Assembly (NCBI GenBank): GCA_029975965.1 | Contig: JARKOV010000060.1 | Span: 1 to 5,263, forward strand | Origin: Anaerolinea sp. | Lineage (GTDB): Bacteria > Chloroflexota > Anaerolineae > Anaerolineales > Anaerolineaceae | DNA length: 5,263 nt | Direction: 5' to 3' | Shown here: in pieces, positions 1 to 5,098 of the stretch | How the letters are laid out: each line of letters opens with the position of its first letter | How positions within the stretch are numbered: the first letter of the stretch is position 1 | Made by a program: the position numbers and the translations under genes | The notes under the pieces: model-generated | What the model was told of the DNA's origin: nothing | The model's database searches: none | Seen by the model: the letters and a program-made list of their open reading frames with translations, nothing else

Positions 1-594
1 GAATTTCTCGGCTCGCTCGGCGCACCGACCGACGAGGAGACGTTCTACCGCCGCACGGTGGGGAAAGTCAACGCCGAGATCCTGCGCGACCTGTACCGCC
101 CCGACCTCGATGAGGCGGAGATCGAGGCGCTTTCGGCGCGCAAGGAAGCGCTCTACCGCGAGCGCTTTGCCCCGCTGATGCAGCAAAAGGCGATCCCCGG
201 CTTGAATGCTTTCCTTGCGCGAGCCGGCGCGCTTGGCGTGCCGATGGCTGTGGCCACTTCGGCAGGGGTAGAGAACACCCGCTTCGTCCTGGAAGGGCTA
301 GGCATCGCGCCGTTCTTCCGCGCCTGGGTGACCGCCGAGGAGGTGACGCGCGGCAAGCCCGACCCGCAAATTTTTCTCCTCGCCGCGGGCAAGCTGGGCG
401 TTGAGCCGCAAACCTGCCTGGTGTTCGAAGATTCACCCTCCGGGCTGGAGGCGGCGCAGCGGGCCGGGATGCGCGCCGTGGGGCTCAGCACGACCTTCCC
501 GGCCGAAAAATTGCAGGGGCACACCGGGGTGCTGCGGATAACCCCGGATTACCGTGCGCTCGACCCGCTCCAGCTTGCGGCTCTGGACCCGTGA
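1..594 (+). CDS. HAD-superfamily hydrolase (beta-phosphoglucomutase-like), C-terminal part
   Basis: The reading frame is open from the first base of the window to a TGA at 592-594, so this is a 197-residue C-terminal fragment and the true start lies upstream. Visible HAD motifs are: motif II in AVATSAG (Ser codon 259-261), motif III in RGKPDPQIF (Lys codon 355-357) and motif IV in VFEDSPSG (acidic pair 427-432). The motif I DxD nucleophile must lie before the window. The helical stretch before motif II fits a C1-type cap, as in the beta-phosphoglucomutase/phosphoglycolate phosphatase branch. Members are cytosolic Mg2+-dependent phosphatases or phosphomutases acting on small phosphorylated metabolites; the substrate cannot be read from this fragment. 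The GTG at 58 is an internal valine, not a start. The methyltransferase follows after 13 nt on the same strand, suggesting co-transcription. Family assignment is firm; substrate is unknown. Confidence 0.92.
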   Translation, partial: EFLGSLGAPTDEETFYRRTVGKVNAEILRDLYRPDLDEAEIEALSARKEALYRERFAPLMQQKAIPGLNAFLARAGALGVPMAVATSAGVENTRFVLEGLGIAPFFRAWVTAEEVTRGKPDPQIFLLAAGKLGVEPQTCLVFEDSPSGLEAAQRAGMRAVGLSTTFPAEKLQGHTGVLRITPDYRALDPLQLAALDP

Positions 595-607
595 GCCTCG
601 AAAAGCC

Positions 608-1354
608 ATGACGACCCACCGGGTATATTCGTCCAAGGCGGAGCTGTACGCTCGTCACCGTTGGGATTACGCGCCCGAGGCGGTGAGCCTGGTCCTGGAG
701 CGCGCCGGGGTCAACGCCCAGACGCGCGCAGCCGACGTGGGGGCGGGCACGGGCATCTTCACCCGCCACCTGGTCGGGCGTGCGGGGCAGGTGCTGGCGC
801 TCGAGCCCAACCCGCCCATGCGCCGGATTGCCCGCCGCGACCTGCCCGCCGGCTGCCTGGTGGCTGCCGGAGCAGCAGAAGCGCTGCCGCTGCCGCAGGG
901 CAGCCTCGACCTGCTCACCGTGGCGCAGGCGATCCACTGGTTCGAGGCCGGTGCAGCCAAAGCCGAGTTCCGGCGCGTGCTGCGAGATGGCGGCTGGCTG
1001 GCGGTGTTGCGCAATTATGGCGCCGACGCCCGGCTAAACGAAACGCTGGCGGCTTTCCACACGGCGGAGTTTGGCGTGGACACACACGGCTCGGGTGCGC
1101 CTTCGGGCGGTATCGCGGTCGAATCCTATTACGCCGCGGGTCGCTGGGAGCGGCACACGTTCCCCCTGCGCTGCGAGCAGACCTGGGAGGCTTTTCTGGG
1201 CGCGTTGCTCTCGGCTTCCTACGCGCCCGACCTGCAGCACCCCTTATACCCACGGTATGAGGCGGCTGCACGCGAGGTGTTCGAGCGTTTTGCCGTGGGT
1301 GGGTTGCTGGAAACGCAGGCGGTCACCGAGCTCTACATCGGGCAAATGGTTTGA
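608..1354 (+). CDS. class I SAM-dependent methyltransferase
   Basis: A 248-residue cytosolic protein with a Rossmann-type SAM-binding fold. Motif I is ADVGAGTGIF at residues 42-51. The acidic residue at the end of strand 2 that would bind the SAM ribose is Glu66 in LEPNPPM. The strand-4 region runs DLLTVAQAIHWF (101-112), and RVLRDGGWLAVL (123-134) is the usual post-strand-4 helix and strand 5. The AxxxHWF signature resembles the Methyltransf_11/25 group that includes trans-aconitate-methyltransferase-like proteins, but the substrate is not predictable. The ATG at 608 is chosen because the longer frame from 554 would overlap the HAD gene by 41 nt and add a low-complexity basic leader. No clear Shine-Dalgarno is visible before 608, so translation may be coupled to the HAD gene. 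The gene converges with the nucleotidyltransferase, leaving 22 nt between the two stop codons and no obvious terminator. Confidence 0.93.
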   Translation: MTTHRVYSSKAELYARHRWDYAPEAVSLVLERAGVNAQTRAADVGAGTGIFTRHLVGRAGQVLALEPNPPMRRIARRDLPAGCLVAAGAAEALPLPQGSLDLLTVAQAIHWFEAGAAKAEFRRVLRDGGWLAVLRNYGADARLNETLAAFHTAEFGVDTHGSGAPSGGIAVESYYAAGRWERHTFPLRCEQTWEAFLGALLSASYAPDLQHPLYPRYEAAAREVFERFAVGGLLETQAVTELYIGQMV

Positions 1355-1376
1355 AGCAAGCGATGGTACCGCCGGT

Positions 1377-2267
1377 TCAGGCGAATTTTCTCGCGTTGGG
1401 GTCGAGTCGCTTGATTTGGTGCAGGTAGGCCACTGCGCGCGACTCCAGGTCGTGCGGGTAAGCATAGCCGAGCTGCTGCCCAACCTCGCTGGCTGCTTTG
1501 CGCATCAGGGCGATGGTGTTGAAGAGCGCCTGCCAGTTCTCCTCTACTCCTGGCCCAACGAACGTGCTTTCCAGCTCCGCCCACAGGTCGGAGCGCAGCC
1601 ACCGTTTCAACCTTCGCCCGTACGGCCCGAGCTTGACCGACCAGTTGTGAGCAATCTCGGCGTGCCAGACCAGCATGGGGATGAGGTGCTCCTGCTTCAT
1701 CATCATATCGAGGATATACTTGGCCGCCACCAGGTCATCGCGCCAGAGGAACTTGGCAACGTAGGTGGCGTCGACGAAGAAAACCTCGATGGTCTCGAAA
1801 AATTCAGCCTGGCCGGGCGGGGTGGGAATGTAGCCCTGGTAAGATGGCGGCTTCAATCCATCGGTCAGGTGATCCTTGTCGAGCAGCACCTGGTAACCGG
1901 CGTCCAGCTCGGGCGGCAGGTCGAGCGCGGTCACCGCCCGCCGCAGGATTCCCGGCGTCCACAGGGTGAAGTCGATCTTGAGCCCGCCCTCGAACTGGAT
2001 GACGTAGCCGGAGTGCAGCGAACCCTGGTCGTTTTCAACCGGGTCGCGGTAAAGCGCCAGCACCCGGCCGAAGGCCTCCAACCAGGCGCGGGATTGGTGG
2101 AAGGGATACATGTCGCGCAGCACGAGGATGACGTCGTAGTCGGAGAGCGCGTCCGGCTGCCCGTCGGGGATCGCACGGGTGCTGGTCAGCAGCATGGCGC
2201 GCACCAGCGGCTGCCCCTCTCCCCACTCGCTCAAGCGATTCAAGACCGCGTCTTCGGCATCTGGCAT
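1377..2267 (-). CDS. ANT(6)/AadE-like aminoglycoside nucleotidyltransferase family protein
   Basis: A 296-residue protein, close to the usual length of the streptomycin adenylyltransferase family (Pfam Adenyl_transf; AadE, AadK). Known members transfer AMP from ATP to the 6-hydroxyl of streptomycin in the cytosol. The nucleotidyltransferase metal-binding motif is LSDYDVILVLRD with Asp43 and Asp45, and the third acidic residue is Asp99 in LKIDFTLW. The C-terminal helical half carries the family-like stretch around AKFLWRDDLVAAKYIL, then HNWSVKLGPYGRRL. The usual Gly-Ser before the Asp pair is replaced by TSTR (residues 28-31). The ATG at 2267 is chosen because AGAGGT sits 7 nt upstream; the in-frame ATG at 2333 lies inside the hairpin-bearing leader and would add 22 unlike residues. 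The gene is 97 nt behind the MFS gene on the same strand. Family membership is well supported; actual streptomycin resistance is only inference, as many chromosomal homologues are uncharacterised. Confidence 0.88.
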   Translation of the reverse strand: MPDAEDAVLNRLSEWGEGQPLVRAMLLTSTRAIPDGQPDALSDYDVILVLRDMYPFHQSRAWLEAFGRVLALYRDPVENDQGSLHSGYVIQFEGGLKIDFTLWTPGILRRAVTALDLPPELDAGYQVLLDKDHLTDGLKPPSYQGYIPTPPGQAEFFETIEVFFVDATYVAKFLWRDDLVAAKYILDMMMKQEHLIPMLVWHAEIAHNWSVKLGPYGRRLKRWLRSDLWAELESTFVGPGVEENWQALFNTIALMRKAASEVGQQLGYAYPHDLESRAVAYLHQIKRLDPNARKFA

Positions 2268-2280
2268 TGGCACACCTCTG
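2262..2280 (-). promoter_or_regulatory. ribosome binding site deciding the nucleotidyltransferase start
   Basis: On the minus strand the sequence reads CAGAGGTGTGCCAATG. The AGAGGT core is a good Shine-Dalgarno match 7 nt before the ATG whose first base is 2267. This is the best ribosome binding site in the window and favours this start over the in-frame ATG 66 nt further upstream. Confidence 0.7.
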
Positions 2281-2305
2281 ACCGAGTAGCAACAAAAATT
2301 TTCCC

Positions 2306-2340
2306 TGTTCGATCGTGTGGCTACGCCACGCAACCGAACA
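2306..2340 (-). other. imperfect hairpin in the AT-rich leader of the nucleotidyltransferase gene
   Basis: The arms TGTTCG (2306-2311) and CGAACA (2335-2340) pair perfectly. After two mismatches the stem resumes down to GTGGC/GCCAC around a 3-nt loop (2322-2324), giving about 14 pairs out of 16 positions, one of them G-T. On the minus strand the 3' arm is followed by GGGAAAATTTTTG, so a T-run starts about 8 nt after the stem. It could be a weak terminator for the exporter gene, an attenuator for the nucleotidyltransferase gene, or an operator. The surrounding 2285-2373 is far more AT-rich than the neighbouring genes, as expected for a regulatory region, but I could not find a convincing -35/-10 pair in it. 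Confidence 0.5.
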
Positions 2341-2364
2341 ATAGAATAATTTTAAGATATGTTC

Positions 2365-3687
2365 TTATTCTACCGGAGGAACGGGATGATCGGGCAGGTC
2401 AACATCCAGCCGGCGGACGCTGCGCAGGCTGAAAAAGAGCGCGGTGGTCAGCAGGATGAGCAGTCCGGTCAGCACCTGCAACAGGCCGATGGCCGACCCC
2501 GGACCGCTGCCGACCAGCGGCTCGACCCAAGCCCAACCTGGCGTTCCCACTGCCGGCTGCAAAACACGGTCGACCAGCGGGCCGATCAAGAGGAATGACA
2601 GGGTAGAGCCGAGCAGGTAGAACTGGTCGGCCAGGGCAAACACCCGACCCTGCAGGTCGGGAGGCGTCTTGGCCTGGATCAGGGATACGTAGAGGGCATT
2701 CCCGGCGGGGAGCGGAAGCATTAAAAGGAAAGCGGCCACTCCCAGCAGTGGCAGCGAGCGCAACGTGCCGTAGGCCAGGAACAGGGCGCCGTTGAACAGT
2801 AATCCGGCCAGGATCAGGCGCATGCGGCGGCGGGGCCGGCCCAGGCCCGCCACCAGCAGCCCACCGGTGAAGGCGCCCAGGCTCATCACACCCATCATCA
2901 AGCCCATCTGCTGTTCGTTGCCAGTCAGGGAGGCCAGGTACGGCAATGACATCTCGAGCGGTCCGTTGAGCAAAAAGTTGATCCAGGCAAGGAAGAGGAT
3001 CAACCAGAGCAGCGGCTTGCGCCGACGCAAGAATTGAAAACCTGCGCGCAGCTCTCCCAGCAGGCTGCCCTGCCCCACCCGGCCTTCTTGGCTGGGCGGC
3101 GGCTGCGGGATGGCCAGGAGCAGGACAACGCAGACTGCCAGCACGAACGTGACCAGGTCAATCACCAGCACACCGGTCACCCCGGCCACGGCGTAGACCA
3201 ACCCGGCAAAGACCGGCGCAGCGACCCCGGCGACCGGATCGGCCAGTTCTTTTAATCCGTTGGCGCGCTCGCGCTGCGGTTCCGGAACCAGCAGGGTCAC
3301 GGTGGCATTGGTCACCGGCGATTGAAAGGTGACAAAGATGCCCTGCAACAAGGCGACAGCGTAAAGATGCCAAAGCTGGAACTGGCCAGAATAGAAACTG
3401 ACCAGCAACAAAAGGCTGGCGGCGGCCTGACCGCTATCTGCCAGGAGCATCATCGTCTTCCGGTTCCAGCGGTCGACCAGCACACCCGCCAGGCTACCGC
3501 CCAGCATGCCGGGCAACTCGCGGAAGAAGGCGGTCAGCAGCAAAGGGGCAGTCAGCCCGGTTTGCTGAAACACCCACAGACCCACCGCGATGGAGGTCAT
3601 GTACGAGCCAACGAGGGACAGGGTCTGGGTTACCAGCAGGATGATGAAGGTGACCGGGCGCGAGGCTCCGGCGTGCAAGGGGCTCAA
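2365..3687 (-). CDS. MFS transporter, DHA3-type (MefA/macrolide-efflux-like) exporter
   Basis: A 440-residue integral membrane protein with roughly 12 hydrophobic segments and a central cytoplasmic loop (about 193-225, proline- and arginine-rich), typical of a proton-driven major facilitator. Motif A appears as GVLVDRWNRKTMM (68-80), and TPPDLQGRVFAL (341-352) is the second-half signature common in the DHA3 group, which includes MefA-like drug exporters and EntS. The substrate is unknown; a drug or secreted metabolite is likely. No ATG precedes the first membrane segment. The frame is open from a TTG at 3759, but that would overlap rnhB by 76 nt and add an arginine-rich leader. I chose the TTG at 3687, which forms a TTGA overlap with the rnhB stop, implying translational coupling; another TTG at 3678 is possible. 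An AGGA lies 13 nt upstream. The gene ends in TAA at 2365-2367. Confidence 0.9.
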   Translation of the reverse strand: MSPLHAGASRPVTFIILLVTQTLSLVGSYMTSIAVGLWVFQQTGLTAPLLLTAFFRELPGMLGGSLAGVLVDRWNRKTMMLLADSGQAAASLLLLVSFYSGQFQLWHLYAVALLQGIFVTFQSPVTNATVTLLVPEPQRERANGLKELADPVAGVAAPVFAGLVYAVAGVTGVLVIDLVTFVLAVCVVLLLAIPQPPPSQEGRVGQGSLLGELRAGFQFLRRRKPLLWLILFLAWINFLLNGPLEMSLPYLASLTGNEQQMGLMMGVMSLGAFTGGLLVAGLGRPRRRMRLILAGLLFNGALFLAYGTLRSLPLLGVAAFLLMLPLPAGNALYVSLIQAKTPPDLQGRVFALADQFYLLGSTLSFLLIGPLVDRVLQPAVGTPGWAWVEPLVGSGPGSAIGLLQVLTGLLILLTTALFFSLRSVRRLDVDLPDHPVPPVE

Positions 3688-4358
3688 GGCGCAGGCTCGT
3701 CCTGGCGGGCGGCGAGCAGCGCGCGCAACGGCGCGTAACTGAGACGGTGCAGGGGGCAAGGTCCAAGGCGCTGCAGGGCGGCGCGGTGGAAGGCGGTGCC
3801 GTAGCCTTTGTGGCGGGCCAGGCCATACTCTGGGTATTGGGCGTCCAGCACGCGCATCTGCTCATCGCGGGCAGTCTTGGCGAGCACCGAAGCCGCGGCG
3901 ATGCTCAACGAGCGCGCGTCTCCTTTGATCAGGGCCGTCTGGGGCAGGTCGACTCCCGGCAGGCGCAGCGCGTCTACCAGCAGGTGAGCGGGCGCGCAGG
4001 CGCAGCTTTGCAGCGCGCGCTGCATCGCCAGGCGGGTCGCCGGGAGGATGCCGAGCGCGTCGATCTCCTCTTGCCCGGCAAAACCCACTCCCCACGCGGC
4101 CGCTTCGACGCGGATACGCGCAGCCCAGGCCCGGCGAGCGGAAGGCGTCATCTGCTTCGAGTCGCGCACCCCGGCCAACCGCGCCAGCACGCCGGGGTCT
4201 GCGGGCAAAATCACCGCGCCGGCTGCCACCGGCCCGGCCCAGGCGCCGCGCCCGGCTTCGTCCAGGCCGGCGATGGCTGCCGCGCCCTGGTTCCACAGGC
4301 GCAGCTCGAAAGTCAGATCGGGAGAAGGAGGGATGTCCGCCGGATCGAAGCGAGGCAT
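3684..4358 (-). CDS. rnhB: ribonuclease HII
   Basis: A 224-residue cytosolic endonuclease that cleaves the RNA strand of RNA-DNA hybrids and starts removal of single ribonucleotides from DNA. The full family pattern is present: GLDEAGRGAWAGP with catalytic Asp33-Glu34 and the GRG substrate-recognition motif (36-38); VRDSKQM (64-70); VDALRLP with Asp129; KGDARSLSIAAASVLAKTARD with Asp147; and ARHKGYG with Tyr186. The 18-residue spacing between Asp129 and Asp147 and the position of the tyrosine match the known DEDD arrangement, so the enzyme should be active. The ATG at 4358 is chosen because MPRFDPADIP leads directly into the domain, whereas the longer frame from 4502 runs through the upstream gene with an arginine-rich, unlike sequence. 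The 104-aa gene ends 20 nt upstream, and the exporter start overlaps the stop codon, so this looks like the middle gene of an operon. Confidence 0.96.
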   Translation of the reverse strand: MPRFDPADIPPSPDLTFELRLWNQGAAAIAGLDEAGRGAWAGPVAAGAVILPADPGVLARLAGVRDSKQMTPSARRAWAARIRVEAAAWGVGFAGQEEIDALGILPATRLAMQRALQSCACAPAHLLVDALRLPGVDLPQTALIKGDARSLSIAAASVLAKTARDEQMRVLDAQYPEYGLARHKGYGTAFHRAALQRLGPCPLHRLSYAPLRALLAARQDEPAP

Positions 4359-4378
4359 GGATGACCCGGACCTGGGGG

Positions 4379-4693
4379 TTAGAAAAGCGGGACGCCCTTC
4401 AAGTCGTCGGCAGTGCCCGAGGCCTGGGCGGAGCGGACGAAGTCGCTCCCGCCGTCTTGAACCAGCCGGATATCGGCGCCGGTCTCGAAGCTGGCGCCCC
4501 ACAGCGGCTTGCGCCGTCCGGCGACGAAACGCTTGCCGGCTTTCAAGCGCGCGAGGAGCTGCCCGCGGTCGAGCAGCACGCGATCGCCGAAGGCCGGACC
4601 GCGCCGCTCGTACACGCGGACCAGGGCCACCTGTCCATCGGGCGCATAACGCACCGCTTCGACCACGCCGTCAATCTTATTGGAAGTCCTCAT
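4379..4693 (-). CDS. small protein of unknown function upstream of rnhB
   Basis: A 104-residue soluble protein with no signal peptide or membrane segment. I do not recognise a named family. The N-terminal half alternates hydrophobic residues in short strands (KIDGVVEAVRYAPDGQVALV, residues 6-25, then RVLLDRGQLLARL, 38-50), suggesting a small beta-barrel or OB-like fold. A basic stretch, KAGKRFVAGRRK (51-62), follows, then a less ordered tail with acidic residues. The ATG at 4693 is preceded by an AGG about 10 nt away (GGCAGGTTACAACCC). An in-frame ATG at 4756 would run the protein through a hairpin next to the tRNA and is unlikely. The gene is 20 nt upstream of rnhB on the same strand, so co-expression is likely. 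The charge and fold hint at nucleic-acid binding, but this is a guess. That it is a real gene rests on codon pattern, position and start site. Confidence 0.72.
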   Translation of the reverse strand: MRTSNKIDGVVEAVRYAPDGQVALVRVYERRGPAFGDRVLLDRGQLLARLKAGKRFVAGRRKPLWGASFETGADIRLVQDGGSDFVRSAQASGTADDLKGVPLF

Positions 4694-4757
4694 GGGTTGT
4701 AACCTGCCTGAAGAATCGCCGCCAGGGTTAGAGAGTGGTAAATGCCTTAGATTCACT

Positions 4758-4781
4758 CAACCGCCGGGTTGGCGGCGGTTG
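4758..4781 (-). other. 9-bp hairpin between tRNA-Pro and the 104-aa gene
   Basis: CAACCGCCG (4758-4766) and CGGCGGTTG (4773-4781) form a perfect 9-bp GC-rich stem with a 6-nt loop, 10 nt beyond the 3' end of the tRNA. Neither strand has a T-run after it (minus strand continues AGTGAATCT), so it is not a standard intrinsic terminator. It may slow polymerase, or be a structure for processing or protecting the tRNA 3' end from a longer transcript. Confidence 0.6.
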
Positions 4782-4791
4782 GATTTCCAGG

Positions 4792-4865
4792 TCGGGGTGG
4801 GCGGATTTGAACCGCCGACCACATGCCCCCAATGCACGTGCGCTACCGGGCTGCGCTACACCCCG
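4792..4865 (-). tRNA. tRNA-Pro (anticodon UGG)
   Basis: A complete 74-nt cloverleaf on the minus strand. The acceptor arms CGGGGTG and CACCCCG pair perfectly. The D arm is GCGC/GCGC with a 9-nt loop containing the GG pair. The anticodon stem is CGTGC/GCATG (one G-T pair) around the 7-nt loop ATTGGGG, giving anticodon TGG at 4831-4829 with G37, as usual for proline tRNAs. The variable loop is 5 nt. The T arm is GGCGG/CCGCC with loop TTCAAAT. The discriminator base is A at 4792. The next bases are CCT rather than CCA, so the CCA end is not encoded and must be added by tRNA nucleotidyltransferase. A strong promoter lies immediately upstream. This tRNA reads proline CCN codons, chiefly CCA and CCG. 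Confidence 0.98.
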
Positions 4866-4874
4866 AGCACGCTG

Positions 4875-4903
4875 AGTATAATCCGAGGCGGGCGAGGCGT
4901 CAA
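4875..4903 (-). promoter_or_regulatory. sigma70-type promoter of tRNA-Pro
   Basis: On the minus strand TTGACG (4903-4898) is separated by exactly 17 nt from TATACT (4880-4875), a near-consensus -35/-10 pair. Only 9 nt lie between the -10 box and the first base of the tRNA. With initiation about 7 nt after the -10 box, the transcript would begin 2-3 nt before the mature 5' end. It may also drive the genes downstream of the tRNA. Confidence 0.88.
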
Positions 4904-4951
4904 GCGGCGCGGAGATGGCTCATATGGTTTTCTCAAAGTATTGTCTGACAA

Positions 4952-5019
4952 CCCCTCCCCCTGCCCCCTCCCCATTGCGATGGGGAGGGGGAGTCGCGCG
5001 GAGCGCGGCGGGGGTGGGG
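4952..5019. repeat. palindromic C/G-run element able to fold as a three-way junction
   Basis: The outer arms CCCCTCCCCC (4952-4961) and GGGGGTGGGG (5010-5019) pair with one T-T mismatch. Inside them sit a perfect 12-bp hairpin (4964-4975 with 4980-4991, loop TGCG) and a 5-bp hairpin CGCGC/GCGCG (4995-4999 with 5003-5007, loop GGA). Elements of this composition occur as scattered intergenic repeats in Chloroflexota and some cyanobacteria; that it is dispersed here is inference, as only one copy is in the window. It lies between the end of the glycosyltransferase-type gene and the tRNA promoter. No T-run follows the hairpins, so a standard terminator role is unlikely. The four G-runs on the plus strand could also form a quadruplex. 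Confidence 0.75.
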
Positions 5020-5026
5020 ATTATCG

Positions 5027-5098
5027 AATGGGTAGCAACCTTATTGATCTGTCCATTAGTAGGTCGCCCCTACAGAAAATGGGTTCTTATCCATTAGT
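5027..5098. repeat. imperfect direct repeat around a short GTAGG hairpin
   Basis: AATGGGT...TTAT...TCCATTAGT occurs at 5027-5060 and again, with shorter internal gaps, at 5078-5098; the 9-base TCCATTAGT is identical in both (5052-5060 and 5090-5098). Between them, GTAGG (5059-5063) pairs with CCTAC (5069-5073) around TCGCC. The right copy contains the stop codon of the glycosyltransferase-type gene. This looks like a small duplication, or the scar left by insertion or decay of a short dispersed repeat. Apart from this and the palindromic element, I see no gene in 4904-5086. Confidence 0.45.

Noticed and set aside
554..607. Earlier methyltransferase start at 554
   Set aside because: It would overlap the HAD gene and add 18 residues unlike the family; the ATG at 608 leads directly into the conserved N-terminus.
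2306..2340. LexA/SOS-box-like operator from the GTTCG and CGAAC arms
   Set aside because: The half-sites face the opposite way and are 25 nt apart, unlike the compact Gram-positive-type CGAAC-N4-GTTCG box.
1071..2432. Long plus-strand open frame of 453 codons across the nucleotidyltransferase gene
   Set aside because: It is antisense to a well-supported family member, has no recognisable domain, and begins inside the methyltransferase. Long shadow frames are expected in high-GC DNA.
4048..4731. Plus-strand open frame opposite rnhB and the 104-aa gene
   Set aside because: Its protein is low-complexity, rich in Arg, Ala and Ser, and lies antisense to a fully motif-supported RNase HII.
4758..4781. 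Intrinsic terminator after tRNA-Pro
   Set aside because: The 9-bp stem is good, but no T-run follows it on either strand, so I list it only as a hairpin.
4904..5086. CRISPR array or insertion sequence in the repeat-bearing gap
   Set aside because: There are no regularly spaced identical repeats, no transposase frame and no terminal inverted repeats around a coding core.
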